Origin: JALOAD01 sp023228995 [NCBI: Candidatus Muiribacterium halophilum]
GTDB taxonomy: Bacteria > Muiribacteriota > Muiribacteriia > Muiribacteriales
Reading direction: 5' to 3'
DNA: 38,087 nt
NCBI GenBank assembly: GCA_023228995.1
Contig: JALOAD010000032.1
Coordinates: 1-38,087 of the forward strand
The notes beneath the pieces are model-generated. The model did no database searches. It was not told the DNA's origin and worked only from the letters and a program-made list of their open reading frames with translations. Numbering within the stretch: the first letter of the stretch is position 1; each line of letters opens with the position of its first letter. Position numbers and translations under genes: made by a program. Shown in pieces: positions 23,730-32,497 of the stretch.

Positions 23730-24956
23730 ATGAGCTATCTAACCGAAAATGATAAAATTGAATTAATAAAATTAACAAAAGAGTTAATTAAAATACCCAG
23801 TTCCAAAAATGACAATAATAAAATATATGAATTTGCATCAGATTACCTTTCAAATAAAGGATTTGATGTTTTTTCACAAAGTATAGAAAACCCACATATT
23901 CCCACCAATACTTTAACTAATGTTTATACTAAAATCGGTAATGGTAATGGTAAAAAAATTGTTTTGAATGGTCATCTTGATACTGTCACAACTCATGAAA
24001 CAGGTTGGTTTTATAATCCTTATGAAGCTGTTGAGGATAATGGCAAAATCTACGGTCTTGGAGCTTCTGATATGAAAGCCGGTTGTGCTTCACTTATAAT
24101 TGCTTTAACAGCTCTCAAAAGGTTAAAAAAGGAAATAAATGGTGAATTATTTCTTTCATTAGTTTTTGGTGAAGAAGATTCATTTTCTTTTGGAACAGAT
24201 ACTCTTTTAAGAGAATTTGACCTAAAAAAATATGATATCGCAATAGTAACCGAACCCTCACCTTTACTTGGATATAATTCTTATTGCATGACTCATCATA
24301 AAATACATAATGTAACTTTTCCTTGTATTATAACTGGAGCTGAAGGTCGAGCTCTTTTTGAAATTGAATTTATAGGTAAATCTGCTCATGCTTCTCAACC
24401 AGCTAAAGGTATAAATGCAATACATGATGCTTCAGCATTTATAAACGCTTTAGTCAATATGGATTTTTTTTCAAATATAAAAATGGGAAGAGGTGAATAT
24501 TGCATTCTTAATTTCAAAGGTGCAACAGAAGGTTTTACAATTCCAGGTTATTGTACTCTTGATGTAAACAGACATCTTGTCGTTGGTGAAACATGGAAAA
24601 CAGCTATGAAAGAAATTAAAAAAGTAATTAAAAAAACAAATCCAAAATCAAAAGTTGTTATAAACAAAAAACATTCTCCTTCCCTTGAACACGAATATAA
24701 TCCTTATGTTTGTGAAAACAATGAAATGTTTGAAAAGTTCAAACAATGCATTCCAAAAGATGTTAAATATGCTCATTGTGATCTTACAACAAGAAGTGTT
24801 GGAGATTTTAATTTCTTCGGTACAAGGGCAAAAATACCTGTACTTGTATTTGGTCCAGGAGGCGGAAATATTCATTCTCCGAATGAGTTTGTTAACAAAG
24901 ATGAAATAATAAAAACAACTGATTATCTTTTAGATTATTTCATGAAAATAATGTAA
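23730..24956 (+). CDS. M20 family metallopeptidase/deacylase
   Basis: The 408 residues follow the M20 (ArgE/DapE/carboxypeptidase G2) layout. Metal and catalytic motifs are visible: VLNGHLDTVTTHE (first metal His and catalytic Asp), YGLGASDMKAGCASL (bridging Asp), VFGEEDSFSFGTD (general-base Glu-Glu), an IVTEPS metal region, and the dimerisation-lid HASQPAKGINAIHDA. The C-terminus has FGPGGGNIHSPNEFVN with the last metal His. It would hydrolyse an N-acyl amino acid or dipeptide in the cytoplasm; the exact substrate is not readable. GGAGG precedes the ATG at 6-nt spacing. It is monocistronic and ends at a bidirectional terminator shared with the next gene. Confidence 0.9.
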   Translation: MSYLTENDKIELIKLTKELIKIPSSKNDNNKIYEFASDYLSNKGFDVFSQSIENPHIPTNTLTNVYTKIGNGNGKKIVLNGHLDTVTTHETGWFYNPYEAVEDNGKIYGLGASDMKAGCASLIIALTALKRLKKEINGELFLSLVFGEEDSFSFGTDTLLREFDLKKYDIAIVTEPSPLLGYNSYCMTHHKIHNVTFPCIITGAEGRALFEIEFIGKSAHASQPAKGINAIHDASAFINALVNMDFFSNIKMGRGEYCILNFKGATEGFTIPGYCTLDVNRHLVVGETWKTAMKEIKKVIKKTNPKSKVVINKKHSPSLEHEYNPYVCENNEMFEKFKQCIPKDVKYAHCDLTTRSVGDFNFFGTRAKIPVLVFGPGGGNIHSPNEFVNKDEIIKTTDYLLDYFMKIM

Positions 24957-24967
24957 TAAGTAATATA

Positions 24968-25004
24968 AAAAAAAGGATCAGATTTTAATGTCTAATCCTT
25001 TTTT
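24968..25004. terminator. Bidirectional terminator between convergent genes
   Basis: A-rich AAAAAAGGAT (to 24978) pairs with ATCCTTTTTT (from 24995) around an AT loop. It lies 11 bp after the peptidase stop and 12 bp before the stop of the minus-strand gene at 25017, so it serves both. Confidence 0.75.
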
Positions 25005-25016
25005 ATTTAAACTTTT

Positions 25017-26243
25017 TTATTTAAAACTTTTGAAAAAATTCTTCCATACAGATACAAAAAGATAATTTCCCCCACTTTTTTTACCATATTTATCAAAAAC
25101 AACTCTATCATAAGAATGAGGAGTATATCTGTATAAAGAATAAGTAGCTTCATTTTTTAAAGTTATAAATTCTTTATTATAATTAATTTTCATTTTATAA
25201 TTGTTTTTTGAAATGTCTTTTGAAACTCCATCATCATACCAAGTTCTAAAAGTTTGACCAGCAGCTTTAACTTGTTTGTCAAGACCTTTGAATCTTAGGT
25301 TTTTTTTGCCATTATCATAACAACCAACACCCATTGCCCAGTCAAGTCTTGATTTTGTCGCTGTTTCTCTTGAAACAAGACCTTTTTCCTTTTGAATTGT
25401 AACCAGCATTACTTTAGGATTAACTCCTATTTCAACACAAACATCATGTATTATGCTTGAAGGAAAAGTATTGTTATACTCATTTTTAAGACATGATTTT
25501 CTATTATTTAAAAATGTCTGTATTTCTTCTGAAGTCATACTTTCTTCAATAAATTCTTCATTAGATAGTATTTTTGAATAATCTGTAGCAGCTCTGCCTG
25601 TTGTTTCTCCTCTTGTAGTTTCAAACTCTACATTATCAATATAATCATCAGAAAACTCATCTTCTTCATAAACAAAAACATTTTCTCCAGGTACAGCAAT
25701 TTCAAGTCTATTATAAAGAACATAATTTACACGATTTTCAGGTTTCATAAAATAAGCTGTCATATCCTGAGATTTTTTTGATACTTCTTTAAAAAACTTT
25801 TTAACTTTATCAAATTTCCTATTACGAAACTGTGAAGTATCAAGAAATTCAAGCGTAACATCAACAATAGCTCCAAGTTGAGGAAGATTACCTTCAGTCA
25901 TATTTTTATTGATATAATCAAATACTGTCATAACTGAATTTTCATCTTTAAGTTTATCTGAAAAATCATTTAAAGCAATTTCTGCATTAGGTGAATAAAC
26001 CATACTTCTTGAATCACCAACATTTTTTGTTAAATCACTTTCAGCTTTCTGCCTTTCATTCATATATTTGCGTATTAAATAAACAATTGCAATGTCAAGT
26101 AAAAATCTTTCATCTGTATTTTTTACTATTTTTACATCTTCTGGTGGAAGAAATAATTTATTAACACTAATAGTATCTGCAAGAATTGGTGTTGAAAACA
26201 TCGCAACACTAAGCATAGTCAACATTGTTTTTTTAAAATTCAT
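25017..26243 (-). CDS. Exported protein with C-terminal lysozyme-like domain
   Basis: The 408-residue protein has a signal peptide ending near residue 22 (TPILA|DT). Residues 30-235 are helical and acidic with no family I recognise. From about residue 235 the sequence follows a lysozyme/transglycosylase-like pattern that I associate with actinobacterial cell-wall proteins: MTSEEIQTFLNNRKS, IIHDVCVEIGVNPKVMLVTI, QKEKGLV (candidate catalytic Glu), RLDWAMGVGCYDNG, FKGLDKQVKAAGQTFRTWY and a terminal LKNEATYSLYRYTPH. It is probably a periplasmic or surface muramidase. It is monocistronic, with its own terminator. The domain call is by pattern memory. Confidence 0.65.
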   Translation of the reverse strand: MNFKKTMLTMLSVAMFSTPILADTISVNKLFLPPEDVKIVKNTDERFLLDIAIVYLIRKYMNERQKAESDLTKNVGDSRSMVYSPNAEIALNDFSDKLKDENSVMTVFDYINKNMTEGNLPQLGAIVDVTLEFLDTSQFRNRKFDKVKKFFKEVSKKSQDMTAYFMKPENRVNYVLYNRLEIAVPGENVFVYEEDEFSDDYIDNVEFETTRGETTGRAATDYSKILSNEEFIEESMTSEEIQTFLNNRKSCLKNEYNNTFPSSIIHDVCVEIGVNPKVMLVTIQKEKGLVSRETATKSRLDWAMGVGCYDNGKKNLRFKGLDKQVKAAGQTFRTWYDDGVSKDISKNNYKMKINYNKEFITLKNEATYSLYRYTPHSYDRVVFDKYGKKSGGNYLFVSVWKNFFKSFK

Positions 26244-26307
26244 ATTTGCTCCTTTATTTTGATAATTTTAATTATTTAATCAATAAATTCAATTATAATT
26301 GATATTT

Positions 26308-27927
26308 TTATGTTTTGTCTACATATTTTGAAACTGGCATTCTCCAGCCTTGTCCAAACGATCTTTCACTTACTTTTAAAATAATAGCAGATTGTTTTCT
26401 TTTATATTCACTTGTATCAACAAGACGGATTATTTTTTTTACAATATTTCCATCATAACCTTCTTTAATTATTTCCTCAGCATTATAATGTTTTTCAACA
26501 TAAAATCGTAATATAGCATCTAAAATATTATAATCTGGTAAAGAATCACTATCTTTTTGATCTTTTCTAAGTTCAGCTGAAGGTTCTTTATTGATTATAT
26601 TTTGAGGAATTATCTCTTTATCTTTATTAATATATTTAGATAATTCATAAACTTCCGTTTTAAAAAGATCTCCAATCGGATTCAAGCCTCCACACATATC
26701 ACCATATAAAGTACAATACCCAACTGATATCTCACTTTTATTACCAGTAGTAAGCAAAAGATTTCCAAATTTATTTGAATAAGTCATAAGAATACTTCCT
26801 CTTATTCTTGCCTGTAAATTTTCTTCAGCAATATCAAATGAAAAACCTTTAAAAAGATTTGCAAGCTTTGAGTTGAATACTTCAAAAATTTCATTTATTG
26901 ATACAAAATCAAGTTTCATTTCTAAATTCTGACATAATCTAATAGCATCATTTTTTGAATGTTCGGTAGAAAACTCAGAAGGCATAGCAATTCCAGTGAC
27001 ATTTTCAGCTCCTATAGCCTTACATGCAATAGCTGCAACCAAAGAGGAATCTATTCCACCAGAAATTCCAATAAGTAATTTTTTATGACCAGATCTTTTC
27101 ATATATTTTCTTAAACCAGAGCAAAGACCTTTTAACATAACATCCATTTCATCATGTTCATAATCTTTTAGAATAGGTTGATTTTCAATATCAATTATAT
27201 TTGTTGTTTCAGTGAATGCAGGGAATTTATATGTAAGTTCACCTTTATTATTAAAAAACAAAGATTGACCATCAAAAAGCATATCATCATTAGCACCAGT
27301 CTGATTTGTATAAATAAAATGTGCTTTTGCATCAGAAGCAATTTTAGAAAAAAGCTCTATTCTTTTTTTATGTTTACCTCTATAATAAGGAGATCCTGCA
27401 ATATTAAGTATAATATCAGGTTTTTCTTCAATCATCCTTGTTGTAGGTTTTCTAAAATAAATTACTTCCACATCTTCCCATGCATCTTCACATATAAGCA
27501 TTCCGATTTTTTTACCTTTAAGCATAAAAGTATCAGCATCTTCTTTACCTTCAAAAAAATAATGTCTATCATCAAAAACATCATATTGAGGAAGAAGTGA
27601 TTTGAATTTTGAAAATATTTGTTTTCCTTTATAAGCTACAATTCCTGCATTATACAAAAAATCGCCTTCAATGACTGGAGCTCCAAAAACTAATGCACAA
27701 TCAGTATTTTTGGTAACATTGTAGATTTTTTCCAAACTTTTTGTTGCTTTCTCAATAAAAGAATGTTGTAAAAGAAGGTCTCTTGGTGGATATCCAGTTA
27801 CACACATCTCTGTAAACACAACAATATCACATGAATTACATACTTTATTATACTCACAAAGTATCTTTTCAATATTTCCTGTAATATCACCAATTGCAAA
27901 ATCCAGTTGAGAAACTGCTATTTTCAT
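26308..27927 (-). CDS. nadE: Glutamine-dependent NAD+ synthetase
   Basis: The 539-residue enzyme makes NAD from deamido-NAD, ATP and glutamine. The N-terminal nitrilase-type glutaminase has its Glu40 (FTEMCVTGYPP), Lys109 (KSLLPQYDVFDD) and Cys146 (MLICEDAW). The C-terminal synthetase has the PP-loop GISGGIDSSLVAA, IAMPSEFSTEHSKNDA, LLTTGNKSEISVGYCTLYGD and a late RRxxPKYxP-like region reduced to RMPVSKYVD. I chose the ATG at 27925-27927 because GAGGTG precedes it; the frame extends ten codons further without a ribosome site. NAD supply suits the NADH-linked hydrogenase, but the gene is not in its operon. Confidence 0.95.
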   Translation of the reverse strand: MKIAVSQLDFAIGDITGNIEKILCEYNKVCNSCDIVVFTEMCVTGYPPRDLLLQHSFIEKATKSLEKIYNVTKNTDCALVFGAPVIEGDFLYNAGIVAYKGKQIFSKFKSLLPQYDVFDDRHYFFEGKEDADTFMLKGKKIGMLICEDAWEDVEVIYFRKPTTRMIEEKPDIILNIAGSPYYRGKHKKRIELFSKIASDAKAHFIYTNQTGANDDMLFDGQSLFFNNKGELTYKFPAFTETTNIIDIENQPILKDYEHDEMDVMLKGLCSGLRKYMKRSGHKKLLIGISGGIDSSLVAAIACKAIGAENVTGIAMPSEFSTEHSKNDAIRLCQNLEMKLDFVSINEIFEVFNSKLANLFKGFSFDIAEENLQARIRGSILMTYSNKFGNLLLTTGNKSEISVGYCTLYGDMCGGLNPIGDLFKTEVYELSKYINKDKEIIPQNIINKEPSAELRKDQKDSDSLPDYNILDAILRFYVEKHYNAEEIIKEGYDGNIVKKIIRLVDTSEYKRKQSAIILKVSERSFGQGWRMPVSKYVDKT

Positions 27928-28119
27928 AACACACCTCGATAAATTTGTAGTATTCAATCATGCTAATATACCATTGAATTTTAAAACCTGCAAAAATGAA
28001 AGCCTGTTTTCCAAAATTAAATAAAAACTTAAATAGCATAGCCCTTCTTTTAATAAAAGCTTAAATATTGTATAATAATAAAAATCTTTTCATTTATTTT
28101 ATTTATTAAAGGAGTTTTT

Positions 28120-29334
28120 ATGACACTGTTTAAAAAAAGAATTATCTTCAATATATGCCTTTTATTAATAGTATTATCACTTAGCTCTATTATATATAAT
28201 TTTGAAACCATCGCAGAACATATAATTAAAACAGCTTATAAAGATATATTAGACAAACCTTTATATAAAATTCCAGAAATTCCTGAATTAACTGAATTTG
28301 CTCACTTTTATAATAAAGAATTAAATGAAAACTTTAATGAAATAAATATGAAATTTTATTTAATAAAAAATGATATTGAAAAAAATTTTTATTCTCCACG
28401 AATAAAACTATTAAGAAGTATTCCATTTGATAAAAACGATAAATTCCCTGTTTTTACAAAAGAAAATATTGAATTTCTAAATCAAAGAGATTTTATAGCT
28501 TTACCATTAGGCTTAAAGTATATAAATCTTTTTTTTCTTTTTGATTTTGCAGATTGTAAAATCAAAGATTTAATATCACAAAAAAAATATAATGAAGCTC
28601 TTATAATATATGAAAAATTATGCTATATGAGTTGTGTAATTTCTTATAAAATTGACAGTTGGGAATCAAAATGGATTTCATATAATATTCAACAATTAGC
28701 TTTTATTACAATTAAAAATTATTTTTTGACAGATAAAGATTTTCCTAAAAATGAATTTTTGAAAATAACTGCATTATTGAATAAATATTTATTAGATTAT
28801 GACAATATTAATAAAAAATCAAAAACAATATTAAAAAATTATCGTTTAAATTTTAATTTCAGTTCATTTGATTATTTATATGATAAATACAGAGCCAATA
28901 CTAAATTTAAAAAAATATTATTATTAACTCCAGATTTATTCATTGCAATAAATGATATGTTTTTTACTAAAGAAAAAAACAAAATTAAAAATATACTTCC
29001 ACAAATATCAGAAAATTCTTTAGATTTTATACATAATAATAAATTTATTAAATATTCATTGTTTGCAAATGAAATAAAAAATATAATATTTACTGCTACA
29101 AATAATCGGGAAATGTATCAAAAACTCATGGTAATTTTGGCAGCTTATGATTTTATATCTAAAAAAACAGACATTGCCTTAGATCCTATAAATAATGGAG
29201 AACTAAAAATAATCAAAAAACAAAATAGAATGATTTTTATTTCTTCGGGAAAAAACAAACAATTTGAAGAAGTAACAAAGTCACATAAATCAAGTATTAC
29301 TTATGATGATATAAGTGTAAGTTTTAATATATAA
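28120..29334 (+). CDS. Membrane-anchored hypothetical protein with a DP-x-NG-L...DDI tail
   Basis: The 404-residue protein has one N-terminal membrane anchor (residues 8-26) and a long Lys/Asn-rich helical body with no recognised domain. The last 50 residues resemble a motif found at the end of many unrelated-looking exported proteins in planctomycete- and verrucomicrobial-type genomes (DPF-G-PL..SxGxDxxDD..DDI). Here it reads ALDPINNGELKII, then FISSGKNKQFEEV and YDDISVSF. This suggests a beta-hairpin cap shared with pseudopilin-like proteins, but function is unknown. AAGGAG precedes the ATG by 6 nt. It stands alone, 107 bp upstream of the peptide-binding lipoprotein. Confidence 0.55.
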   Translation: MTLFKKRIIFNICLLLIVLSLSSIIYNFETIAEHIIKTAYKDILDKPLYKIPEIPELTEFAHFYNKELNENFNEINMKFYLIKNDIEKNFYSPRIKLLRSIPFDKNDKFPVFTKENIEFLNQRDFIALPLGLKYINLFFLFDFADCKIKDLISQKKYNEALIIYEKLCYMSCVISYKIDSWESKWISYNIQQLAFITIKNYFLTDKDFPKNEFLKITALLNKYLLDYDNINKKSKTILKNYRLNFNFSSFDYLYDKYRANTKFKKILLLTPDLFIAINDMFFTKEKNKIKNILPQISENSLDFIHNNKFIKYSLFANEIKNIIFTATNNREMYQKLMVILAAYDFISKKTDIALDPINNGELKIIKKQNRMIFISSGKNKQFEEVTKSHKSSITYDDISVSFNI

Positions 29335-29441
29335 GTTACTGGTCTATATTTTTTACCGCTCGACTCTCGTTTTTGCTGTATAATAGTCTACATAATAATA
29401 AGCACATAGAAGCAAGCTTTATAAATACTGGAGGGGAAATT

Positions 29442-31313
29442 ATGAGTTTTTCCAAAAAACTCTTAATAATTCTATTATTAAGTATAACATTATTTCTAAT
29501 AACTGGATGTGGCGAAGAAAAACCCGCAAACAATGTAGTAAAGGATGAAAAACCTAATTTTGGAGATTTTTTAGTTGTTGCAACCGGAGCTGAACCTATA
29601 ACATTAAATCCAATGTTTATAACAGATACTAAATCTGGAATGGTTGAGGCTGATATATTTAATGGACTTATAAAATATAATTCCAAAACTGAAATGGTTG
29701 GAGATTTAGCAGATTCTTGGGAAATAAAAAAAATTGATAATACTCTTTTTATTCATATTGATAAAGAATCTTTTGATAAAACTGACGATATAATACAAAA
29801 ATTCAGAGAAAATAGCAGACAATTTAATCCATTTAGAGAAATAAAAAAACATATACATTGGAATGACTCAAAACTTTCAATTATAGAATTAATATACGAA
29901 AACAGCGTTACAGAAACTGAAATACAAAGATGGTATGATTTTGATGAAAGTGTTTATTTTGTTGGATTTAGATATGAAGTTGATTTTAAACTTAAACAAA
30001 ATGTAAAATGGCATGATGGAGCACAGTTTACTGCTACAGATGTTGAATTTACTTATAATACAATAGTAGATGAAAATACTGGAATGCCTTATGTTGGTAA
30101 ATATTATTCAATAAAAAGCTTTGAAACAACAGGTAGATTCTCATTTAAAGTAGTTTATTGGAAACCTTTAGCTGATTTACTTTCTCCATGGTTTACCTCT
30201 ATAATCCCAAAACATATTTTAGAAAATCAAGATATAAAAAATACAAGTTTTTCAAGAAAACCAATAGGAACAGGTCCATATAAATTAGAACAATGGAATA
30301 CAGGAGAATCACTTATTCTTTCATCAAATCATGATTATTTTGAAGGAAGACCTTATATTGATAAATATGTTTATAAAGTAATACCAGATAGCTCACAAAA
30401 ATTCCTATCACTTGCAAACGGACAAATAGATTATATGAGTTTTTCATTTGATCAATACAAAAACTATAATACTGATTCATCTTTTCAACAAAGATTTAAT
30501 ATATTCAAATTAACAGATCACACTGGATATACATTTATTGGATATAATAATTCAAAACCTCCATTTGATAATGTAAATATTAGAAAAGCACTTACAATAG
30601 CAATAAATATTGATGAAATAATTCAAGGTGTTTATTATGGAAATGCTACAAGAATTTCAGGACCTTATAGAATTGATTCTTGGGCATATTGCAAAGAAGT
30701 AAAACCTTCAGTTTATAACCCTGAAAATGCAAAAGAATTGCTTATGAAAGAAGGTTATCGTATAAATAGCGACGGATGGATGGAAAAAAACGGCAAAATC
30801 CTTGAAATAACTTTAATGACCAATAATGACAACAAAGAAAGAGAACACATGGTCAAATTTATTAAAGAATACTGGAAAAATGTTGGTGTAAAATGTGAAT
30901 ATACTCTTAAAAGCTGGTCTGATATTGATAAATATGAAAATCAAGGTGATTTTGACGCTGTATTAAGAGGCTGGGGATTAGGCAGAATTCCTGATATTTA
31001 TGGAATTTGGCATTCTTCAAGAATTCCATCAGAAGAAACAGGTAAAGCAAATAACACAATTAGATACATTAATAAAGAAGCAGATAAATTGCTTGAAAAA
31101 ATAAGATTTACAGTTGAACAGGATAAAAGACAGGAAATGTGTAACAAAGTACATAAAATAATTTCAGAAGACTATCCATATACATTTATGTTTGCAGAAG
31201 ATTATATAACAGTCGTAGATAAAAGATTTCATGGTGTCAAATTAGATGAAGATGGTTACATAACCTCTTGGCTTAAATGGTATGTTCCGCAAAATCTTAT
31301 AAGATATAAATAA
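29442..31313 (+). CDS. Oligopeptide-type ABC transporter substrate-binding lipoprotein
   Basis: The 623-residue protein has a type II signal peptide (LFLITGC, Cys23) and the SBP_bac_5 fold: VATGAEPITLNPMF near the start, LADSWEI, the family signature LKQNVKWHDGAQFTATDVEFTYN, IGTGPYKLEQWNTGESLIL, and FDNVNIRKALTIAINIDEI. It should bind peptides or similar solutes outside the membrane for import by a permease not found in this window. Residues about 90-160 contain an extra charged stretch (ERENSRQFNPF region) before the signature. The start is the ATG at 29442, with GGAGGGG 5 nt upstream. An in-frame GTG/TTG-free extension is rejected. The ribosome site is an exact 8-nt complement of the candidate small RNA at 7648-7710. 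Confidence 0.92.
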   Translation: MSFSKKLLIILLLSITLFLITGCGEEKPANNVVKDEKPNFGDFLVVATGAEPITLNPMFITDTKSGMVEADIFNGLIKYNSKTEMVGDLADSWEIKKIDNTLFIHIDKESFDKTDDIIQKFRENSRQFNPFREIKKHIHWNDSKLSIIELIYENSVTETEIQRWYDFDESVYFVGFRYEVDFKLKQNVKWHDGAQFTATDVEFTYNTIVDENTGMPYVGKYYSIKSFETTGRFSFKVVYWKPLADLLSPWFTSIIPKHILENQDIKNTSFSRKPIGTGPYKLEQWNTGESLILSSNHDYFEGRPYIDKYVYKVIPDSSQKFLSLANGQIDYMSFSFDQYKNYNTDSSFQQRFNIFKLTDHTGYTFIGYNNSKPPFDNVNIRKALTIAINIDEIIQGVYYGNATRISGPYRIDSWAYCKEVKPSVYNPENAKELLMKEGYRINSDGWMEKNGKILEITLMTNNDNKEREHMVKFIKEYWKNVGVKCEYTLKSWSDIDKYENQGDFDAVLRGWGLGRIPDIYGIWHSSRIPSEETGKANNTIRYINKEADKLLEKIRFTVEQDKRQEMCNKVHKIISEDYPYTFMFAEDYITVVDKRFHGVKLDEDGYITSWLKWYVPQNLIRYK

Positions 31314-31405
31314 TAAAAGCTAATTGAACCCTAATATCTTAAAGATTTTAACATTTAAAGTCGATATTGTATTAGATTACCCAAAATGCAATCACGGAGG
31401 TGAAT

Positions 31406-31762
31406 ATGTTATTTATTTTACATGTTGCTGATAAAAACAATTGGAAAAGAGCAGTTAAAGAAGGTTTGTATGAAAATAAATCCCTTGATATCAACGGCTA
31501 TATACATTGTTCTGATCCTTCACAAATAACCAAAGTAGTACACAAAAATTTTAAAAATAAAGAAGATCTTGAAATACTAGTAATAGATCCGTCAAAACTT
31601 GAATCAATAGTTAAATATGAAAAATCAAGCAGTGGAGATATGTATCCACATATATATGGACCAATAAATACAGAAGCTGTTATTCGAACAATTGATTTTT
31701 CAACAAATTCCAAAGGAGATTTTCTACTTCCAGAAGATCTTGGTATTCAGCTTAATAAATAA
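31406..31762 (+). CDS. DUF952 family protein
   Basis: The 118-residue protein matches DUF952: a leading ILHVADKNNWKRAVKEGLY, then DINGYIHCSDPSQITKVVHKNF, LVIDPSKLE and the closing MYPHIYGPINTEAVIRTIDF. The conserved His-Cys-Ser and YPHIYGP residues are kept. The family has a small alpha/beta fold of unknown activity, sometimes described as glutathione-transferase-related. The ATG at 31406 is chosen because GGAGGTG precedes it. The first rex gene starts 4 bp after its stop and has no ribosome site of its own, so the two are translationally coupled. Confidence 0.85.
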   Translation: MLFILHVADKNNWKRAVKEGLYENKSLDINGYIHCSDPSQITKVVHKNFKNKEDLEILVIDPSKLESIVKYEKSSSGDMYPHIYGPINTEAVIRTIDFSTNSKGDFLLPEDLGIQLNK

Positions 31763-31765
31763 AAT

Positions 31766-32401
31766 ATGAAAGATAAAAATAACAACCCTATATCCGAACC
31801 ATCGTTAAGAAGGCTTCCACATTATCATCAAGTATTAAAAAGACTTAAAAATAACGGTGAAAAATATATTTCATGCACACAAATTGCAAATGAATTAAAC
31901 CTGATACCAATTCAAGTTAGAAAAGATTTAAATATAACAGGAATAAAAGGTTCTCCAAAAAAAGGATATATTCTAACAAAACTCATGACAGCAATAGAAA
32001 AGTTTCTAGGTTGGAATTTTGTAAACGAAGCTTTTATAGTTGGAGCAGGCCATTTAGGACAAGCTCTAATGGGTTATGAAGGATTTAGTAATATAGGCTT
32101 TAACATAGTCGCAGCATTTGATTCAAGCAAAAAAAAAATAGGACTTTCAATTAATAATATAAAAGTATTAGACATAATAAATTTTTATTCACTAACAAAA
32201 AGAATGAAAATAGAAATTGGAATTATAACAACACCATGGGAAACTGCTCAAGACACCGCTGATCTCATGGTAAAATCCGGCATAAAAGCAATATGGAATT
32301 TCGCTCCAATAAAAATAATTGTTCCTGAAAACATAATAGTACAAGAAGAAAATCTAGCAGCATCTCTTGCTGTATTAACCAAAAAACTTGAATTAATGTA
32401 A
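31766..32401 (+). CDS. rex: Redox-sensing repressor Rex, paralogue 1
   Basis: The 211-residue protein has the Rex layout: SEPSLRRLPHYHQVLKRL, a winged helix with PIQVRKDLN (DNA recognition), the KGSPKKGY wing, and an NAD(H)-binding Rossmann domain (FIVGAGHLGQALMGY; KSGIKAIWNFAPI; VQEENLAASLAVL). Rex leaves DNA when NADH rises. No ribosome site is seen, and it starts 4 bp after the DUF952 gene. Its codons favour A/T endings such as ATA and ACA, unlike paralogue 2, which favours GCT and CTT. The stop codon lies in a GGGGTCGGTCC-type repeat. NITGIKG differs from the paralogue's SYINLIG in the DNA-binding wing, so it may read a different operator. Confidence 0.92.
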   Translation: MKDKNNNPISEPSLRRLPHYHQVLKRLKNNGEKYISCTQIANELNLIPIQVRKDLNITGIKGSPKKGYILTKLMTAIEKFLGWNFVNEAFIVGAGHLGQALMGYEGFSNIGFNIVAAFDSSKKKIGLSINNIKVLDIINFYSLTKRMKIEIGIITTPWETAQDTADLMVKSGIKAIWNFAPIKIIVPENIIVQEENLAASLAVLTKKLELM

Positions 32402-32441
32402 ACATATGGGGTCGGTCCACTACATCAAAGGTTTTCAAAAT
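32398..32441. repeat. GGGGTCGGTCC repeat, copy 1
   Basis: GTAAACATATGGGGTCGGTC with a following CACTACATC and AAAGGTTTTCAAAAT (32427-32441). It starts at the rex1 stop codon. Copy 3 (33254-33292) has the same left and right flanks (GTAAACAT and AAAGGTTTTCAAAAT) around an inverted core. Confidence 0.8.
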
Positions 32442-32497
32442 TTGTTATGTTCATTAACATTTGATTAAAAATTTTTTTTCAATTAATATATTTCGCA

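Noticed and set aside
32442-32462. Rex operator (TTGTTA...TAACAT) before the LysE gene
   Set aside because: The half-sites are 7 nt apart rather than the 6 expected for TTGTTAA-N4-TTAACAA, so the twofold spacing is off by one.
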